Part shown: positions 35,211 to 43,950 of the stretch, one piece after another
How positions within the stretch are numbered: the first letter of the stretch is position 1
Layout: every line of letters begins with the position of its first letter
NCBI RefSeq assembly: GCF_020829495.1
Contig: NZ_JAIVFQ010000050.1
Span: 1-54,371, forward strand
DNA length: 54,371 bases
Origin: Nostoc favosum CHAB5714
Lineage (GTDB): Bacteria > Cyanobacteriota > Cyanobacteriia > Cyanobacteriales > Nostocaceae
Direction: 5' to 3'
Translations under genes and position numbers: made by a program
The notes under the pieces: generated by a model
Database searches by the model: none
Seen by the model: the letters and a program-made list of their open reading frames with translations, nothing else
What the model was told of the DNA's origin: nothing

Positions 35211-35355
35211 TATCATGTCCGCATAAATAGTTACGCTAACCACAGTCATTACACCCCACCCCCAACCCCTCCCGAAGAGCGGGGAGGGGAGACAAAGCAT
35301 AGCTTTGGCGGGGTGGGGTTCTTCGGGTTTGATAAGTAATCAAGCGGACATGATA
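35211..35355. mobile_element. MITE family E, copy 1
   Basis: Ends TATCATGTCCGCATAAAT and AATCAAGCGGACATGATA, 3-bp duplication TTA (35208-35210, 35356-35358). The core is a CCCCACCCCC...GGGGTGGGGTT hairpin with ACAAAGCATAGCTTTGG, shared with copy 3 and with element I at 43392. Confidence 0.85.
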
Positions 35356-35399
35356 TTATGCATTGACAAGAAATACCAAATATGGAGCAAGGTTAAAAA

Positions 35400-35490
35400 C
35401 CATATCTTTCGTAAGGGCACAGCATTGCTTAACCCCTACAGTATGGTCTATTTACGATCGCAGGATAATTAAGAAAAGCCTGAAAACTTC
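35400..35490. repeat. Dispersed repeat, second copy of 13058-13147
   Basis: CATATCTTTCGTAAGGGCAC, AGTATGGTCTATTTACGATC and AGGATAATTAAGAAAAGCC match the earlier copy with few changes. The same sequence at two loci argues against the short frame there being a gene. Confidence 0.7.
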
Positions 35491-35548
35491 CTCAAGATAG
35501 GTAATGCACATCACGATGCATTTGTACAGTGCGTAAGTCCTATCTACA

Positions 35549-36388
35549 TTATTGGGATAAGGTGAATGAGTATTCGTGCCAATCGCAAATGGGGCGATAC
35601 CCAATCGCTTGATAAATATGATTGGCTGTGGGATTGGCTAAATCTGCTATGAGGAAACAATGGCTACATCCCAGGTCTAGCAGTTTTTGGCTTAACGCTG
35701 CGACACAGGCAGTGGCATATCCTTTGCGACGATACTCTGGTGGTGTATAAGCTAAATTGATCCGACCAATTGTAGGTAACAATTGTTTACTAGACGCAAC
35801 TGAAACTGGAGTGCTATCAACCCAAAAATAAGTATTCTGCTGTTTCAAGCGATTATCTACCTGGTGTTCGACATCTTCGCTCACCGCCTCATCTATCTCA
35901 GATAAAAATGCAGAAAGCCAGTTGATCAAAAGAGAGCGATCGCCTTCAGTTGCCAGTCTGAGATATCCTCTGGCCGTTGAGACTCTTTGCACTGCCGTTA
36001 ATTGGTAAATTTTCATTACCACCGACCGTTGATAGAATTGTCCTGTCAGCGCTTGCCAAGTCTGCGAGAATATTTCTGTCTCTCCAGCAAGTCCCATGTT
36101 TCCTGGTAGTTGCTCTTGACGCAAATCTTGAGCAATCAACCGCAAGGCATCCATATTCTGGGCTTTGGATAGTATCAATTTTTGGGGTGGGGTGCGGATA
36201 GCAACAGCCAGAATCTCACCACTTGTTTGGACAATTGCTAAATAAGGCTTACCCAGATAACGTTCTGGGTTATGCAGCAAGGTATGCGAAATACTGAGCA
36301 AAACATTATTTTCTACCTGATGCTGGAGTAAGTAAGCCTGAGTGCAGTGCCAGAACTCCTGAATGTTGTTGAATCGATGTAGTTGCAT
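35549..36388 (-). CDS. GNAT-family N-acetyltransferase (two-lobed)
   Basis: A 279-residue protein. The C-terminal half (residues about 140-279) is a recognisable GNAT fold: RGYLRLATEGDRSLLINWL, INLAYTPPEYRRKGYATACV with the R-x-x-G-x-A acetyl-CoA loop, and LIADLANPTANHIYQAIGYR. The N-terminal half (FWHCTQAYLLQHQVENNVLL, YLAIVQTSGEILAVAIRTPP) looks like a degenerate GNAT-like lobe, a layout common in this subgroup. The acceptor substrate is unknown. It stands alone. Confidence 0.82.
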   Translation of the reverse strand: MQLHRFNNIQEFWHCTQAYLLQHQVENNVLLSISHTLLHNPERYLGKPYLAIVQTSGEILAVAIRTPPQKLILSKAQNMDALRLIAQDLRQEQLPGNMGLAGETEIFSQTWQALTGQFYQRSVVMKIYQLTAVQRVSTARGYLRLATEGDRSLLINWLSAFLSEIDEAVSEDVEHQVDNRLKQQNTYFWVDSTPVSVASSKQLLPTIGRINLAYTPPEYRRKGYATACVAALSQKLLDLGCSHCFLIADLANPTANHIYQAIGYRPICDWHEYSFTLSQ

Positions 36389-36585
36389 GATTTGCCTTCC
36401 TCACGAACCAAGTGACGAGCTAGAAACTTTTGTTGGTAAAAAAAAACAAAATTTGGTTGTGGACAGCAGTGAATAAGCATATCCCAGTCATTTTTGCTTG
36501 GGTTTTAGGGGATAGGAGTTCAGAAACTTTTAAACTTTTATGGCAAATTATAAACTATTGGCAATCTGATTTTTACGTCACTGCT

Positions 36586-36650
36586 TAAAAAGGGCGTTAG
36601 GAAAGATCAACAAGTGCCTAAAATTATAGCCAACTACTTTTCAAACATCC
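36586..36650. repeat. Remnant end of element family K
   Basis: GATCAACAAGTGCCTAAAAT and CTACTTTTCAAACATCC match the right end of the full element at 45877-46181. The other end is absent. Confidence 0.6.
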
Positions 36651-36687
36651 TCTAAGATTTACTTTTAATCTAAAATCCCAAATTTTT

Positions 36688-36984
36688 ATGAGAGCCAGAA
36701 TTGAAAATCAAATACTTTTTATCCACCACGAAGATTTGCCAGAGTTTAAGAAGGGTGGTTCGGTGGTGAGAAATTCTTATTTCTGGGCGCTACGTTCAAT
36801 TGCTGCTCAAGCTTCGCGTTATCGTGATTGGGAATACGAACCGGAGGTTTGGCTAGCGCTTTCACGAATGCTTTTATCGTTTGCTGAATCTGGATATTTA
36901 GGCATTAGAGAAACCTTGCTGGAGTTTCCTTTATCTCAAGGGGAAATTCCTAGTTTGCTGCGAGATGTATCCACTTTTGAGTAG
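36688..36984 (+). CDS. Small hypothetical protein (98 aa)
   Basis: A 98-residue soluble protein, MRARIENQILFIHHEDLPEF onward, rich in aromatic residues in the middle (YFWALRSIAAQASRYRDWEY). Composition looks genuinely coding and helical. I do not recognise a family. There is no signal peptide, no strong ribosome-binding site and no operon partner. Confidence 0.55.
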   Translation: MRARIENQILFIHHEDLPEFKKGGSVVRNSYFWALRSIAAQASRYRDWEYEPEVWLALSRMLLSFAESGYLGIRETLLEFPLSQGEIPSLLRDVSTFE

Positions 36985-37011
36985 GGTTGCATAGCTTTTG
37001 TTTGCGGAAAA

Positions 37012-37330
37012 CACCGAAATAAGTAAGTCAAATGACCTTTTGAGTAAGTCAAATGACCTTTTGCTTGCGGAAAACACCAAAATGAGTAAGCAAACTGGAG
37101 TTTGAGTAAGTCAAATAAACTTTTGCTTGCGGAAAACACCAAAATGAGTAAGCAAACTGGAGTTTGAGTAAGTCAAATAAACTTTTGCTTGCGGAAAACA
37201 CCAAAATGAGTAAGTCAAATGACCTTTTGAGTAAGTCAAATGACCTTTTGTGAAAGCATTTAAGTATTTTGAGAAAATAATCAGGCCTTTTGAGAAAGCA
37301 ATTAGGCATTTTGATAAAGTAATCAGTAAA
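37012..37330. repeat. 21-bp-based tandem array
   Basis: Units such as AAATGACCTTTTGAGTAAGT plus one base (21 bp) and longer compound units containing CTTTTGCTTGCGGAAAACAC and AAAATGAGTAAGCAAACTGG. The compound unit repeats at a 62-bp step (37079 to 37141), one base short of 63. The right part (37250-37330) decays into TTTTGAGAAAGCAAT-like copies. 37331-37536 shows no gene. Confidence 0.8.
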
Positions 37331-37536
37331 TATACCTGACGATTAAAAATTGCGGCTACACATTGCTGTAATTAAAATTACATTACCAAAATAATGCTTG
37401 TACTCATCAGGCACTAAAATGAGGTTTAATCCGTCACGATTAGCCATCATAGACAAACCCTAGTTAACAGTAGTGCTGAACCAAGGGTAGTTGTGAGAAG
37501 ACAATTAAAATGTACCAGTTAGTGTAGAAGAACAAC

Positions 37537-37926
37537 GTGAAAATAGCGATTATTGCTAAAACATTACTTACATCTATATGTTTGTTAGCTTTATTTACCC
37601 CAAGTCAAGCATCGGCTCAACTTATACCGCAACCTTGGGTTTCAGTTGGTGGAAAAGATGGTGATGTAACTTATGCTGTAGGAGCTAGGGCTTTAAATTT
37701 TGGGGTTGAGGTAGGAATTGGCCCTGATAGCGCTACGGGAGTAGATGTTTTGAAATTTATCAGTTTGCCTGTAATTTCACCCTATGTAGGAGTTGGGCTT
37801 TATTCAGAAGATAAAGGTGTTGCAGTTTCAGGTGGCGTTCAGGTAGGTGCTACTGATAATGTTTTTGTCGGTGCTGGTTACAATTCTATTCGTGGCTTTA
37901 ACGGGCAACTGGGAATAAGATTTTAA
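37537..37926 (+). CDS. Small secreted protein, probably beta-rich
   Basis: A 129-residue protein with a GTG start and a clear signal peptide (MKIAIIAKTLLTSICLLALF then TPSQASA). The mature part alternates Gly and hydrophobic residues (VSVGGKDGDVTYAVGARAL, GVEVGIGPDSATGVD, VSGGVQVGATDNVFVGAGYN) and ends LGIRF, a terminal aromatic as in outer-membrane beta structures. At about 105 mature residues it could be a small barrel or a periplasmic beta protein. No family recognised. Confidence 0.65.
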   Translation: MKIAIIAKTLLTSICLLALFTPSQASAQLIPQPWVSVGGKDGDVTYAVGARALNFGVEVGIGPDSATGVDVLKFISLPVISPYVGVGLYSEDKGVAVSGGVQVGATDNVFVGAGYNSIRGFNGQLGIRF

Positions 37927-38015
37927 CAGTGCTAATAAAAGCATCAATGGTTTTCTTGTTGACGCACAGGACAAAAGAAAATAGTATCGAATCAGGTACT
38001 TAATTAGGTGCTAGT

Positions 38016-38472
38016 ATGGTTAACCTTGAAAATATCCACTCGTTAACGGACTTCCGGCGCAATGCCAGCAACTATGTTGAGCAAATCAAGGAAACGAAAG
38101 CTCCACTAGTTTTAACGGTGATATCATGTCCGACTTAATACTTATGTCATTGCGAGCGGAGCGTGGCAATCCCAAACCTTTGCGATTGCTTCATTTCACT
38201 TCGTTGCATTCGCAATGACATATCGTAAGTGATTTGCCGAACTTGATATGAATGGCGAAGCAGCAGTGGTGGTTCAAGATGCCCGTGCTTTCCAGCAGAT
38301 GTTGAATCGATTGCAGCAGCTTGAAGACGAGCTAAACCAACTGAAGCTAGAAAGCTTGCAACAGGAAGTTCAAAAGGGTATTGACCAAGCTGACAAGGGC
38401 GAACTCTTAAATGGGGAAGAAGTGATGGCACGGCTCCAGGCTCGCTATCAGGCTGCTTTGACTGACGCTTAA
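38016..38472 (+). pseudogene. Phd/YefM-type antitoxin gene interrupted by a MITE
   Basis: The N-terminal part reads MVNLENIHSLTDFRRNASNY then VEQIKETKAPLVLTV, the DNA-binding fold of Phd/YefM antitoxins, and then runs into element E copy 2 and stops after five foreign residues. After the element the frame resumes NGEAAVVVQDARAFQQMLNR to a TAA at 38472. Removing 130 bp (element plus one 3-bp target copy) restores one continuous antitoxin of about 108 residues. The C-terminal part could still be translated from an ATG formed at the junction (38248). The toxin gene follows after 2 bp. Confidence 0.85.
38122..38248. mobile_element. MITE family E, copy 2, in the antitoxin gene
   Basis: Ends TATCATGTCCGACTTAATAC and TGCCGAACTTGATA, target duplication TGA (38119-38121 and 38249-38251). 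Its core (GTCATTGCGAGCGGAGCG to GCAATGAC) is a different hairpin from copies 1 and 3 and matches the free-standing repeat at 46401. Confidence 0.85.
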
Positions 38473-38474
38473 TA

Positions 38475-38942
38475 ATGAGCTATTACACTTTTACGCCGTT
38501 AGCAGTCAGCGACCTTAATAGCATCTATGAATACATAGCTGCGGATGACCTGGCAATAGTGGGACGATTGCTTAACCGCTTTACCGAATTGTTTCGGAAA
38601 CTTGCTGCTATGCCTGGAATTGGTCGTAACCGCCCTGAGTTAGGGGAAGGTATCAGGAGCTTTCCCTCTGGAAATTATGTCATGTCCGCTTGATTACTTA
38701 TTAAACCCGAAGAACCCCACCCCTTAATCCCCTCCCCGCTTGCGGGGAGGGGAGACAAAGCGTAGCTTTGGCGGGGTGGGGTGCAATGACTGTGGAAATC
38801 ATAACTAATTATGCGAACATGATATTGTGTCATTTTTTACCGCACGGTTGAGGGAGGCATTCAAATTATGCGTGTCTTACATGGGGCGCGGGATATCGAG
38901 AAGATATTTGCTCAAGACACCGAATTTACGCCGGAGGAATAA
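38475..38942 (+). pseudogene. RelE/ParE-type toxin gene interrupted by a MITE
   Basis: MSYYTFTPLAVSDLNSIYEY to PGIGRNRPELGEGIRSFPSG then NYV is a RelE/ParE toxin that now ends in element E copy 3 after MSA. Beyond the element the frame resumes IFYRTVEGGIQIMRVLHGAR then DIEKIFAQ and ends at TAA 38940-38942. Rejoined, it is about 104 residues, normal for the family, with the C-terminal catalytic strands restored. The 3' end overlaps the end of the convergent PTS gene by 17 bp. Confidence 0.85.
38678..38824. mobile_element. MITE family E, copy 3, in the toxin gene
   Basis: Ends TGTCATGTCCGCTTGATTAC and AATTATGCGAACATGATA; flanks TTA (38675-38677) and TTG (38825-38827), a 3-bp duplication with one change. 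The core is the CCCCACCCC...GGGGTGGGGTG hairpin of copy 1. Confidence 0.83.
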
Positions 38943-41448
38943 CTGAAGTTGACATTAATTCTCTAACATGCTCTGCGGAATCTTGTTGTAATACTGATGC
39001 CACGATCGCTTCACTTTCAACTATACAAAACCTAGCGATCGCCTGTTTCACTCCAGGTATACTTTGAGGATTTACGCTCAATTCATCCAGCCCTAAACCT
39101 AATAAAATTGGTGTTGCTAAAGTATCTGCTGCCAATTCTCCACATAATCCTACCGAAATCCCCGCCGCATGGGCAGCTTGGATTGTTTGCTGCACCATTC
39201 GTAAAACTGCTGGGTGTAGCGCATCAACTAAATTTGCCACGCGGGGATTAGTGCGATCGCTAGCCATGACGTACTGACTCAGATCGTTAGTCCCTATACT
39301 AAAGAAGTCTACTTCAGCAGCTAACTGATCTGCGATCGCTACTGCTGCCGGAACCTCCACCATAATTCCTACTTTCATCGCTGCATCAAAGGAAATACCA
39401 GCTTGATTTAGTTCAGCCTGTACTTCACCCAAAATTACTTTAGCTGCACGTACCTCAGTTACACTGGCAATCATTGGCAACATGATCTTAATTTGGTGTC
39501 CGACACTGGCTCTCAAAATTGCCCGTAACTGAGTTTTGAACAAATCCAGATGATCTAAACAGAAACGAATTCCCCGCCAACCTAAGAAAGGGTTAGCTTC
39601 TGGAAAACCTACTCTGAGATAAGGAAGTGGCTTATCACCACCGACATCTAAGGTACGAATAATTAGCGGACGATTATCTAAAACTTGGGCGATCGCCTGA
39701 TACACTTCTAGTTGTTCTTCTTCAGTGGGGGCGCTTGTCCTATCTAGATAGAGAAACTCTGTGCGGAGTAATCCCACACCTTCTGCACCGCTAGCCACCG
39801 CAACTTGCACATCACTTATACTACCAATATTGGCGAAAACGCTAACTTGCCGACCATCACGAGTAATTGCTGGCTGGTGTGCTGTAGCTCGTGCTTCTTG
39901 TTGGGCAGTTTGCCAAGCTTCTCGCTTTGCTGCCAGTAAATCCAAGATATGTGATTCTGGTTCTACCCAAGCTTTGCCACTTTCACCATCAAGTGCCATT
40001 AGTGTACCATCTGCCAAGTGCAACACCTGGGCATCCACTCCCAAAACTGCGGGAATACCCAATGTTCGGGCGATAATTGCGCTGTGAGAAGTGGCACTAC
40101 CTGAAGTTGTACAAATACCTAACACCTTTGTCGGATCTAGTCTAGCGGTATCTGAAGGAGTTAAATCAGTCGCTACTAAAATCGCCGGTTCCTCAAGATG
40201 CAAGTTAGCAGGGGCATTCCCAGCTAATAATCGCAGCACTCTTTGCCCGACATCGACAACATCGTCAACTCGCTCTTGCAGGTAAGAATCCTCAAGTGTG
40301 CGGTAGGAAGTCGCTACTTCATCGACTACGGCTTGCCAAGCGGCTTCAGCATTTATATGGTGTTCAAAAATGCGCTTTTTAGCCGCTTCCAACAGTACTG
40401 GATCTTCTAAAAATAGTAATTGGGCATCGAAGATAGCAGCTTCAGCGTCACCAATTTGCAGAGAAGCTTGGGAAAAAACTGCTTGGATTTCTTGTTTGGC
40501 GGTGTGCATTGCTGCCTGTATTCGTTGCCACTCTATCTCATGGTCATCTACGTGATATTCCGTAATCGAAATGTGGGTGGATTGATAATGAACAACAGGT
40601 GCGATCGCTACTCCAGCAGATGCTGCAATTCCCGAAAGTTCGCCGTGAGTTGCTGGTGTAACTTCATGGTGAAATGCTGGTGGAGAATTCAAGGCAACAT
40701 TATCTTCACCAAAATTATTTGCGAATAATCCCTGTAATGCCGCTAGCGCCTCATCTGCATCAGAACCAGTGGCAGTAATCACCAATTCGTGTCCTTGACG
40801 TACCCCTAAAGTTGTAACTTGGTTAATACTGTCACCCCTAACTAGCTCAGTATTTTTCGTTAAATTCTGCACTAGAATTTGGGATTGAAACCGGGCTGCG
40901 GTTGTCACAAACTGCGCTGCGGGACGGGCGTGTAATCCTAAGCGATTGCTCACAATTACCCTGATTTCTCGCGTTGGTGATTCTAGATTGGTTGTTGAGG
41001 TGTTGTGACTTACAATTGACAACGGCCTACTAACTACACCCAATTGAGTTGCTTTTGCTAGGAGTGCGCCGCGTGCTTCCGCCATGACTTGGTGAATATC
41101 TCTACCAGCCGCCGCAGCCACTACAGCAGCGATCGCACCTTCTACTAGAGGTGCTTCACACAAATACACTTTTTGCTGTTGTGCTTCTGAAAAAAACTCG
41201 ATTGCCATTTCTGCACTCAGCAAAGCACTACCCAAATCCATTAACACCAAGACACCATCATCAGAAAAAACAGAAGCGATCGCTTCATAAACCTGAATGG
41301 AATCTGTACCCAATGGATTTTCTGGATCTTCAATACCTGCTGCAACAGCGATAGAGACTTGGCCTTGAACCATCTGCGCGGCGAGTTCCCGCACACCCAA
41401 AGCTAGTTGTTTACTGTGAGAAACGATGACAATTCCAATCACTGCCAC
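38926..41448 (-). CDS. dhaM: DhaM-type EIIA-HPr-EI phosphotransferase fusion
   Basis: An 840-residue cytoplasmic protein that passes phosphate from phosphoenolpyruvate through three histidines. Residues 1-130 are a mannose-type EIIA as in DhaM (VIGIVIVSHSKQLALG, His11; VLMDLGSA). Residues 160-245 are HPr (VSNRLGLHARPAAQF, His173). Residues 270-840 are a full-length enzyme I: TSGSATSHSAIIARTLGIPA (His455), the PEP-binding block GLLRTEFLYL, LPYLRVGFPEANPFLGWRGI and SIGTNDLSQY. E. coli DhaM has a shortened EI, while here EI is complete and could use PEP directly. It should phosphorylate dihydroxyacetone through DhaK-DhaL, but those genes are not in the window. Confidence 0.9.
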   Translation of the reverse strand: MAVIGIVIVSHSKQLALGVRELAAQMVQGQVSIAVAAGIEDPENPLGTDSIQVYEAIASVFSDDGVLVLMDLGSALLSAEMAIEFFSEAQQQKVYLCEAPLVEGAIAAVVAAAAGRDIHQVMAEARGALLAKATQLGVVSRPLSIVSHNTSTTNLESPTREIRVIVSNRLGLHARPAAQFVTTAARFQSQILVQNLTKNTELVRGDSINQVTTLGVRQGHELVITATGSDADEALAALQGLFANNFGEDNVALNSPPAFHHEVTPATHGELSGIAASAGVAIAPVVHYQSTHISITEYHVDDHEIEWQRIQAAMHTAKQEIQAVFSQASLQIGDAEAAIFDAQLLFLEDPVLLEAAKKRIFEHHINAEAAWQAVVDEVATSYRTLEDSYLQERVDDVVDVGQRVLRLLAGNAPANLHLEEPAILVATDLTPSDTARLDPTKVLGICTTSGSATSHSAIIARTLGIPAVLGVDAQVLHLADGTLMALDGESGKAWVEPESHILDLLAAKREAWQTAQQEARATAHQPAITRDGRQVSVFANIGSISDVQVAVASGAEGVGLLRTEFLYLDRTSAPTEEEQLEVYQAIAQVLDNRPLIIRTLDVGGDKPLPYLRVGFPEANPFLGWRGIRFCLDHLDLFKTQLRAILRASVGHQIKIMLPMIASVTEVRAAKVILGEVQAELNQAGISFDAAMKVGIMVEVPAAVAIADQLAAEVDFFSIGTNDLSQYVMASDRTNPRVANLVDALHPAVLRMVQQTIQAAHAAGISVGLCGELAADTLATPILLGLGLDELSVNPQSIPGVKQAIARFCIVESEAIVASVLQQDSAEHVRELMSTSVIPPA

Positions 41449-41534
41449 ACCGCCAAACTTATTAAGAGGTTTGCGTTTAGCTAGTTATCCATTTCATTTT
41501 CCCATTCCGCACCGCTAAAAATAGCGCTTATCTT

Positions 41535-41685
41535 TATAGCGCTTTTTAGTTGATTCCAATACAGACCTAACCCCCAGCCCCTTCCCTACTAGCGTTGGGG
41601 AGTAAAATTCAAAGCCTCTCTCCTCTTAGGAGAGAGGAATGGAAGTGAGGTCAGAGTGTATTGCATACAAACGAAAAGCGCTATA
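41535..41685. mobile_element. MITE-like element, family B (TA-type ends)
   Basis: Ends TATAGCGCTTTTTAGTTGAT then TCCAATACAGACC, and GGTCAGAGTGTATTGCATAC then AAACGAAAAGCGCTATA. It could be TA-flanked. It touches the stop codon of the next gene (41686-41688). Its core is the CCTCTCTCCTCTTAGGAGAG hairpin shared with families C and D. Confidence 0.75.
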
Positions 41686-42882
41686 TTACAATTGCAACTG
41701 CCCGAAAATATTCCGGTCTTTCCAGCTAGAAATCCGAATAAAATAGCCTTCTTTTACAGAAATACGTGGTGTCCATTCATAAACTCCATCGCTAGCGGTA
41801 CGGTCAGAAATGTTTTGGATAAGTTTGTTTCCATCGTACAACTTAATCGAGACATCGCCGTTAAGATTATCCCGCCACAATATTAAATAAGGCTGATCCT
41901 TTTTTGCAAGTACTTTCTTCACTGGCTGACTGATTAAGATTTTTGGTGCAACCTGATTTTTGGTTTTTTTACGAAATCCCAAATAATGAGGTAGGTGTCG
42001 GAAAGTAGGATTTTCTTGTGAATTAGACAGTTGTGGAACAATAATATTTCCCCTCTGGGAATTAAATAAATAAGTTGATCTGCCCCCATCAACGGTAATG
42101 ATATCCCCTTTAACTCCTAATTTCCGTAATAAATCGGCTGCTTCATCCAGAGTTGCTTGGTTCACCGTCATAATCAACAAAAGCTCGTCACCCTTAACAC
42201 CATCTTTGTTCAGAGTACCGATGACTTGATATTTATTTACTTGGTTTTGGGCTAATACTTTCGCCGGATGATCGCTGTATCGGTAAGTGACGATAGCATT
42301 CTTCACTGCGTTTTGGTTGAGAGGCGAACCGCTACCCTGGTCGTAATCGGTAATATATGCCTGCTTACTGTTCCAGACTAGAGCTTTGAGGTGAATATTA
42401 CTATAGTATTTATCTTTTGGTTGCTTGATTGGGCCATAGGGGCTAGTGCCACCACTGATAACTACACCATTGAGTTTAATTGGAAAAGATAATTGAGTAC
42501 TAGATTGGTATTGCTCAAAAAAAGAACAATTAATCAGCGAAAAAACGTTGTTTGCATAAAGTTTCTTATATTCGTCTGTTACTTCCGAAAACAACTTATT
42601 TTTGAAAAAGGGGCTGTAATGTCCACCTTCCCCTTTATAATATTTACCCTCATTTAGACCCATATTATCTACCTCTCCGGTAATTTGGTCTATCTGGATT
42701 TTGCGAAGATCAATAACTTGTAAATATGCTTCGTTACCATTTGTTAATTCTTTTTTATATAAAGCTGCCCCGTCTATAGTTTGGAGAGGCTGATAAGAAG
42801 ATAGAGGGTTGGAAACTTGGGCAATCAAAAGGCTACTCAGAATCGGCAGCAAAAAAAGCAATAAATTGATCACAACATTCAT
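41686..42882 (-). CDS. Phosphodiester glycosidase family protein (DUF2233/NAGPA-like)
   Basis: A 398-residue exported protein. A signal peptide or anchor (LLLFLLPILSSLLIAQVS) is followed by a domain with INCSFFEQYQSS, FPIKLNGVVISGGTSPYG and the hallmark GDIITVDGGRSTYLFN (about residues 285-300), matching the catalytic-like loop of the NAGPA/phosphodiester glycosidase family. The last 80 residues form a beta domain (PYLILWRDNLNGDVSIKLYD). Its start codon lies inside the target duplication of MITE A copy 4, so its former ribosome-binding region is now 116 bp farther away. It is flanked by a different MITE at its stop. Confidence 0.85.
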   Translation of the reverse strand: MNVVINLLLFLLPILSSLLIAQVSNPLSSYQPLQTIDGAALYKKELTNGNEAYLQVIDLRKIQIDQITGEVDNMGLNEGKYYKGEGGHYSPFFKNKLFSEVTDEYKKLYANNVFSLINCSFFEQYQSSTQLSFPIKLNGVVISGGTSPYGPIKQPKDKYYSNIHLKALVWNSKQAYITDYDQGSGSPLNQNAVKNAIVTYRYSDHPAKVLAQNQVNKYQVIGTLNKDGVKGDELLLIMTVNQATLDEAADLLRKLGVKGDIITVDGGRSTYLFNSQRGNIIVPQLSNSQENPTFRHLPHYLGFRKKTKNQVAPKILISQPVKKVLAKKDQPYLILWRDNLNGDVSIKLYDGNKLIQNISDRTASDGVYEWTPRISVKEGYFIRISSWKDRNIFGQLQL

Positions 42883-42886
42883 AGTC

Positions 42887-43002
42887 CAATACAGTTCAGT
42901 TAAGCATTTCTTTCTTCTCTTCCTTTGCGTTCTTTGCGTCCTTTGCGGTTCGTTAAAAAAATTGACTTTGACTAATATTTAAGCCTTAACTGAACCGTAT
43001 TG
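42887..43002. mobile_element. MITE family A, copy 4, at a start codon
   Basis: Ends CAATACAGTTCAGTTAAG and CTTAACTGAACCGTATTG with an exact 10-bp duplication ATTCATAGTC (42877-42886, 43003-43012). The duplication contains the start codon of the gene at 41686-42882. The core is CCTTTGCGTTCTTTGCGTCC, unlike the other A copies but shared with L and F. Confidence 0.92.
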
Positions 43003-43391
43003 ATTCATAGTCTCTTGACCACAATTGCACAAAAAGTTGTCGTTACCACTTTAAGGCTAATGAGTTGCGATCGCATTTACAAAACTTTAGTTAATATCAC
43101 TTAAAGCGATTTCTGATGAAAAAAATACCTATGTTGAGGAGTTTCGACTACTTCGACTTACCTCGGCAACGCTTGGCACAAGTCGCTCAGTACAAGTTCG
43201 CTCAACTCTCAATTACTCACTTGGTTGAGCGTTCGCGTAGCGTCTGGCAGAGAAGTCGAAACCAACGGCTATGGTAATTTTATTACTAGAATTCACTTAA
43301 GTAGCTGGGCAAAATTAAATTAAATTTTAACCCTCAAATCGCCACGAATTTACGCAAAGCTGTACTCAGGAAACTTTTTGATTTGAGCTAG

Positions 43392-43698
43392 TATAGCGGT
43401 TCTCGTTTACGTGAGGTACACCCGTAGGGGCACGGCAGTGCCCATTGGTGTAAACTTAAGCTCAAATGCTTGTCCCACAGGCGTTTTACCCCACCCCGCC
43501 AAAGCTATGCTTTGTCTCCCCTCCCCGCCTGCGGGGAGGGGATTAAGGGGTGGGGTTCCGACGACTTAATTAGTAATTGAGTAGGCTTGATATAACGTCA
43601 TTGCGAGGGTTTCACGTTAAGTTGACACCAATAGGCACTGCCGTGCCCCTACACCTCGTGATGTAATGTTGTACCACATCTGAATGGGAACCGCTATA
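43392..43698. mobile_element. Inverted-repeat element, family I, copy 1
   Basis: Long ends (about 60 bp): TATAGCGGTTCTCGTTTACG, then a GTAGGGGCACGGCAGTGCCC block at the left, with the inverted form at the right ending GGGAACCGCTATA. Inside is one end of a family E element (near 43545-43592) with its CCCCACCCCGCC core, and the start of a GTCATTGCGAG repeat. The flanking 43013-43391 contains GCTTGGCACAAGTCGC-type repeat fragments and no gene. Confidence 0.7.
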
Positions 43699-43728
43699 AA
43701 CAGATTTATAAGTTCATTGCAATGATTG

Positions 43729-43950
43729 CTGCAAATGTTAAAGCGTTTCTTATACATCAAGCAACATTAGCTGCAAACGTTAAAGCGTTTGCAACAAAAA
43801 CTTATACATTTCTTGCAAATACTTAATTTTTTCTTATACATGAAAGAGCAATTGTTGCAAATGTTTAAGCATTTGCTGCAACTGATTATAGCTGACCTGC
43901 AAATACTTAAGCCTTTCTTATACATCAAGTAACATTAGCTGCAAACGTTT
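43729..43950. repeat. Degenerate 21-bp-periodic array
   Basis: CTTATACAT begins at 43749, 43833 and 43917, exact steps of 84 bp (4 x 21). The repeated 42-bp block is CTGCAAATGTTAAAGCGTTT followed by CTTATACATCAAGCAACATT. The copies are much more decayed than the other arrays. 43951-44245 holds no gene apart from the probable promoter of the next. Confidence 0.65.

Noticed and set aside
578..37330. CRISPR arrays
   Set aside because: All arrays are head-to-tail tandem repeats without unique spacers and there are no cas genes.
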